DNA of 42,781 nucleotides from CAYGZQ01 sp964354375 [NCBI: uncultured Planctomycetota bacterium] (GTDB lineage: Bacteria > JAJVIF01 > JAPKYR01): contig CAYGZQ010000029.1 of assembly GCA_964354375.1 (NCBI GenBank), forward strand, positions 3,404 to 46,184, read 5' to 3'. A program made the position numbers and the translations under genes. Shown here in pieces: positions 42,001 to 42,781 of the stretch. How positions within the stretch are numbered: the first letter of the stretch is position 1; the number at the start of each line of letters is the position of its first letter. A model generated the notes under the pieces. That model saw only the letters and a list, made by a program, of their open reading frames with translations. It had not been told where the DNA came from and did no database searches.

Positions 42001-42277
42001 CGACCGGAAGGCCGTGAGTGTCCCAGCCGGCCTTGCGCTCGACAAAATAGCCGGTCATTGTTTTGTAGCGGGGGAAGACGTCCTTGATGACCCTTGTAAG
42101 GACGTGACCGGGATGGGGTCTGCCGTTCGCGGTCGGCGGACCCTCGTAGAACACGTACCGCGGCTTGCCCTCGGTGGCCTCCAGGGTCTTCCGGAATATC
42201 TGCTTGTCCTCCCAGAATTTCCGGATTCGTTCCTCCCGTTTCGGGATCGGGTCGCTGAATGGTTGCTGGAATGACAT
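39050..42277 (-). CDS. ileS: isoleucyl-tRNA synthetase (type 2)
   Basis: Charges tRNA-Ile with isoleucine. A class I synthetase of about 1075 aa: HIGH-type motif HPGH within PPTANGRPHPGH near the N-terminus, GWDTHGLPVE, an editing (CP1) domain with TTTPWTLLSN, WTWFDSGS-like ADTWFDSGSMP, the KMSKS loop in LKMSKSRGGYVEP, and a long C-terminal extension without the Cys-rich zinc finger of the E. coli type. This is the eukaryote-like type 2 form, which in other species often tolerates mupirocin (family knowledge). ATG 42277 has AGAGG eight bases upstream and matches the usual N-terminus; ATG 42313, also with an SD-like AAGG, is possible. An Ile-rich leader peptide and a terminator lie upstream. 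Confidence 0.96.
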   Translation of the reverse strand: MSFQQPFSDPIPKREERIRKFWEDKQIFRKTLEATEGKPRYVFYEGPPTANGRPHPGHVLTRVIKDVFPRYKTMTGYFVERKAGWDTHGLPVEIEVEKDLGLHNKSDIEAYGVENFIEQCKNSVWKYLADWEEITRLIGFWIDLDHPYVTYYNWYVESLWWIFKQIHRAGLLIRGHKVVPFCNRCGTPLSSHEVAQGYEDVTEPSIYVAFRTEDDPDTYFLAWTTTPWTLLSNLALALGPEYEYIVYKHQNGKKYILAKALARAAFGSEYSESRIVSSHNGKDFEGRRYKPLYEHAPSMAKNYRVIMADFVSLEDGTGIVHIAPGYGEDDYIAGRQSGLDVLQIAGEDGYISAEGPQLVRGKYFKDADEPIMKDLKDRGLLYRSQDYMHAYPHCWRCHSPLMYFARSSWFLKTTDIKDVLVSENDKIDWYPPTIKTGRFGNFLENNVDWAISRDRYWGTPLPIWMCESNGCGEIEVLGSIADLKDRANEDVPDDVELHRPGIDNYTLKCPKCGGVMHRIPEVADTWFDSGSMPVAQWHYPFEFKDKFPEWYPCDFISEAQDQTRGWFYTLHAVAGLLHAAAKKFPDDPDLAPFRDWGLSYKRCICLGLVLDDEGLKMSKSRGGYVEPKAILEDQGADALRWNFLASVDPWVPVHFTVDNIREAQRRFLLTLRNVYQFFTIYARIDGYEPGEIKVAEDKLSRLDKWIMARLHRTIGEVRDAMEHYDVLRSAKALEGFLDELSNWYVRRSRERFWRSKKDDDKWAAYWTLYTALVEFSKLLAPFTPFVAEEIYQNLAVGHLENAKESVHLESFPVVDTKWLDDELEAEVRLAIEIAGLGRSARKAEKIRVRQPLSEVIIVTRDENDRVRARRQEQVILDELNIKKMSFEDDQAKFVTFRVTPDFAKLGPTLGPKMPAVKKAFEKADHLALRNSIEAGGTCTLDVDGEKLTFTDDEMAVSIESKSGYAAATGARIAVVLATELTCKLESEGIAREIVHHLQGLRKTADLDYQARIRAYVETEDGKILDAVKSHREYIMRETLADELSLKGVDKSQPAFSEEAKVNGKPIRFGVDVMKK

Positions 42278-42370
42278 CCTCTTTACCTCTGCCGTACTGA
42301 AGGCATCGATCATTTATCAGCCTTAATACTATCGTTCTTCGGGTCGTCGGTACTTCCGTTACGGGAAAAC

Positions 42371-42397
42371 GAAAACCCCCGGACGGTCCCGGGGGTT
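42371..42397 (-). terminator. attenuator hairpin upstream of ileS
   Basis: Arms AACCCCC and GGGGGTT plus two more G-C pairs, followed on the minus strand by TTTTCGTTTTC. It lies between the leader peptide stop (42427) and the ileS start, in the right place to end transcription before ileS. Confidence 0.75.
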
Positions 42398-42426
42398 GAG
42401 TATGCACGTCCCAAGGACCCATTGCG

Positions 42427-42474
42427 CTATGGGCTCTCGATGATGATCCCCTCTATTCTGACGATACTGCTCAT
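42427..42474 (-). CDS. Ile-rich leader peptide of ileS (attenuation)
   Basis: A 15-codon open frame, MSSIVRIEGIIIESP, with five isoleucines, three of them consecutive (ATC ATC ATC), plus a rare-type ATA. The stop is 30 nt before the terminator hairpin. In classic ribosome-mediated attenuation, a ribosome stalled at Ile codons when charged tRNA-Ile is scarce lets an antiterminator form. A segment GGTCC just after the leader stop can pair with GGACC in the terminator loop as a possible antiterminator. SD-like GGGCGG lies upstream. Inferred from sequence only. Confidence 0.6.
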   Translation of the reverse strand: MSSIVRIEGIIIESP

Positions 42475-42500
42475 GTCACTTGCCGCCCTTAGATAAAAGC

Positions 42501-42529
42501 TTTATGCCATAATCCGCGAAAAAATGCAA
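42501..42529 (-). promoter_or_regulatory. promoter of the ileS leader
   Basis: Minus-strand TTGCAT (42529-42524), a 17-bp spacer, and CATAAA (42506-42501). Transcription would start near 42494, about 20 nt before the leader peptide ATG. Confidence 0.45.
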
Positions 42530-42572
42530 GTGCCGATATCTCGCGACTCCCGTCATTTTCCCCGCCAGGGTC

Positions 42573-42601
42573 TTGGTTCTCCCCAGCAATGATTATATAA
42601 T
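42573..42601 (+). promoter_or_regulatory. promoter of the truncated lipoprotein gene
   Basis: TTGGTT (42573-42578), a 17-bp spacer, and a consensus TATAAT (42596-42601). It is about 100 bp before the ATG at 42703 and divergent from the ileS promoter. Apart from the two promoters, leader peptide and terminator, I see no further genes in 42278-42702. Confidence 0.6.
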
Positions 42602-42702
42602 GGTTAATTGTTAGGGGACAGTAGGGGCGGTCGGAAGCCTGCCGATCGCAGATGCCGGGAAGTAGCAGACATATGACCATACTTGACCAGGGAGGGATCC
42701 AG

Positions 42703-42781
42703 ATGAGGTCCACATCAGTCCTGCTGATTCTGCTCGTGTTTGCATTCTCCACGCTCGCGGTTGCGTGCGATCCAGTAGTCC
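42703..42781 (+). CDS. N-terminus of an exported lipoprotein, cut by the window end
   Basis: Starts MRSTSVLLILLVFAFST and continues LAVACDPVV to the window edge: a short basic start, a hydrophobic core and a Cys in a lipobox-like site, i.e. a lipoprotein signal peptide. SD GGAGGG is six bases before the ATG, with a good promoter upstream. Only 26 codons are visible, so no function can be given. Confidence 0.8.
   Translation, partial: MRSTSVLLILLVFAFSTLAVACDPVV

Noticed and set aside
42370-42540. T-box riboswitch upstream of ileS
   Set aside because: I could not find the T-box AGGGTGGNACCGCG-like sequence; the Ile-rich leader peptide explains the terminator better.
42489-42752. 87-aa minus-strand open frame at the right end
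   Set aside because: It spans two promoters and the start of the plus-strand lipoprotein gene; no family resemblance.

Overview
The window is 42.8 kb of bacterial chromosome, fairly GC-rich by eye, with Shine-Dalgarno (SD) sequences, sigma70-like promoters, CCA-encoding tRNA genes and many lipobox signal peptides. Lipoproteins, FtsH and large exported hydrolases fit a diderm envelope. The mixture of a type-2 IleRS, lipoprotein 'sulfatase' arrays and a eukaryote-like E1/E2/RING/JAB cluster suggests a poorly characterised or uncultivated phylum, but no phylogenetic marker here lets me name it.

Layout. 1-12.8 kb is mostly housekeeping: a 68-bp tandem repeat, ftsH and tilS (minus), small exported proteins, a TauE/SafE transporter, dihydroorotase, a LOG-like protein, then a minus-strand operon memo / AMMECR1 / divergent folD-like gene, a DUF4129 protein and a GNAT enzyme. 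13-16.3 kb holds a class III aminotransferase divergent from an L-asparaginase II, and a methyltransferase. 16.3-25.5 kb is an array of four paralogous lipoproteins of the sulfatase/alkaline-phosphatase superfamily, all with Thr in place of the formylglycine Cys, preceded by a diguanylate cyclase. 27.2-31 kb holds a membrane-anchored Smr protein and a seven-bladed-propeller lipoprotein gene bracketed by a 61-bp direct repeat made of the 3' end and terminator of the adjacent tRNA-Lys gene, with a decayed tRNA-Lys fragment inside.

31.1-38.4 kb is the most interesting part: a tightly packed nine-gene minus-strand operon with all the parts of a ubiquitin-like conjugation system. These are a ubiquitin-like beta-grasp protein, a ThiF-type E1, an E2 with intact HPN and catalytic Cys, a RING-finger membrane protein (candidate E3), a membrane-anchored JAB/JAMM protease (candidate deconjugase), an FHA membrane protein, a small unknown protein and two B-box zinc-finger membrane proteins. 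Five of the nine products are predicted membrane proteins, so I infer conjugation at or on the membrane, possibly steered by phosphorylation through the FHA domain. A sigma70-like promoter lies just upstream, and the operon sits between tRNA genes.

38.4-42.8 kb has two tRNA-Arg genes separated by a MITE-like element with a target duplication, then ileS with an upstream attenuator: a 15-codon leader peptide containing five Ile followed by a terminator hairpin. The window ends in a truncated lipoprotein gene on the plus strand.
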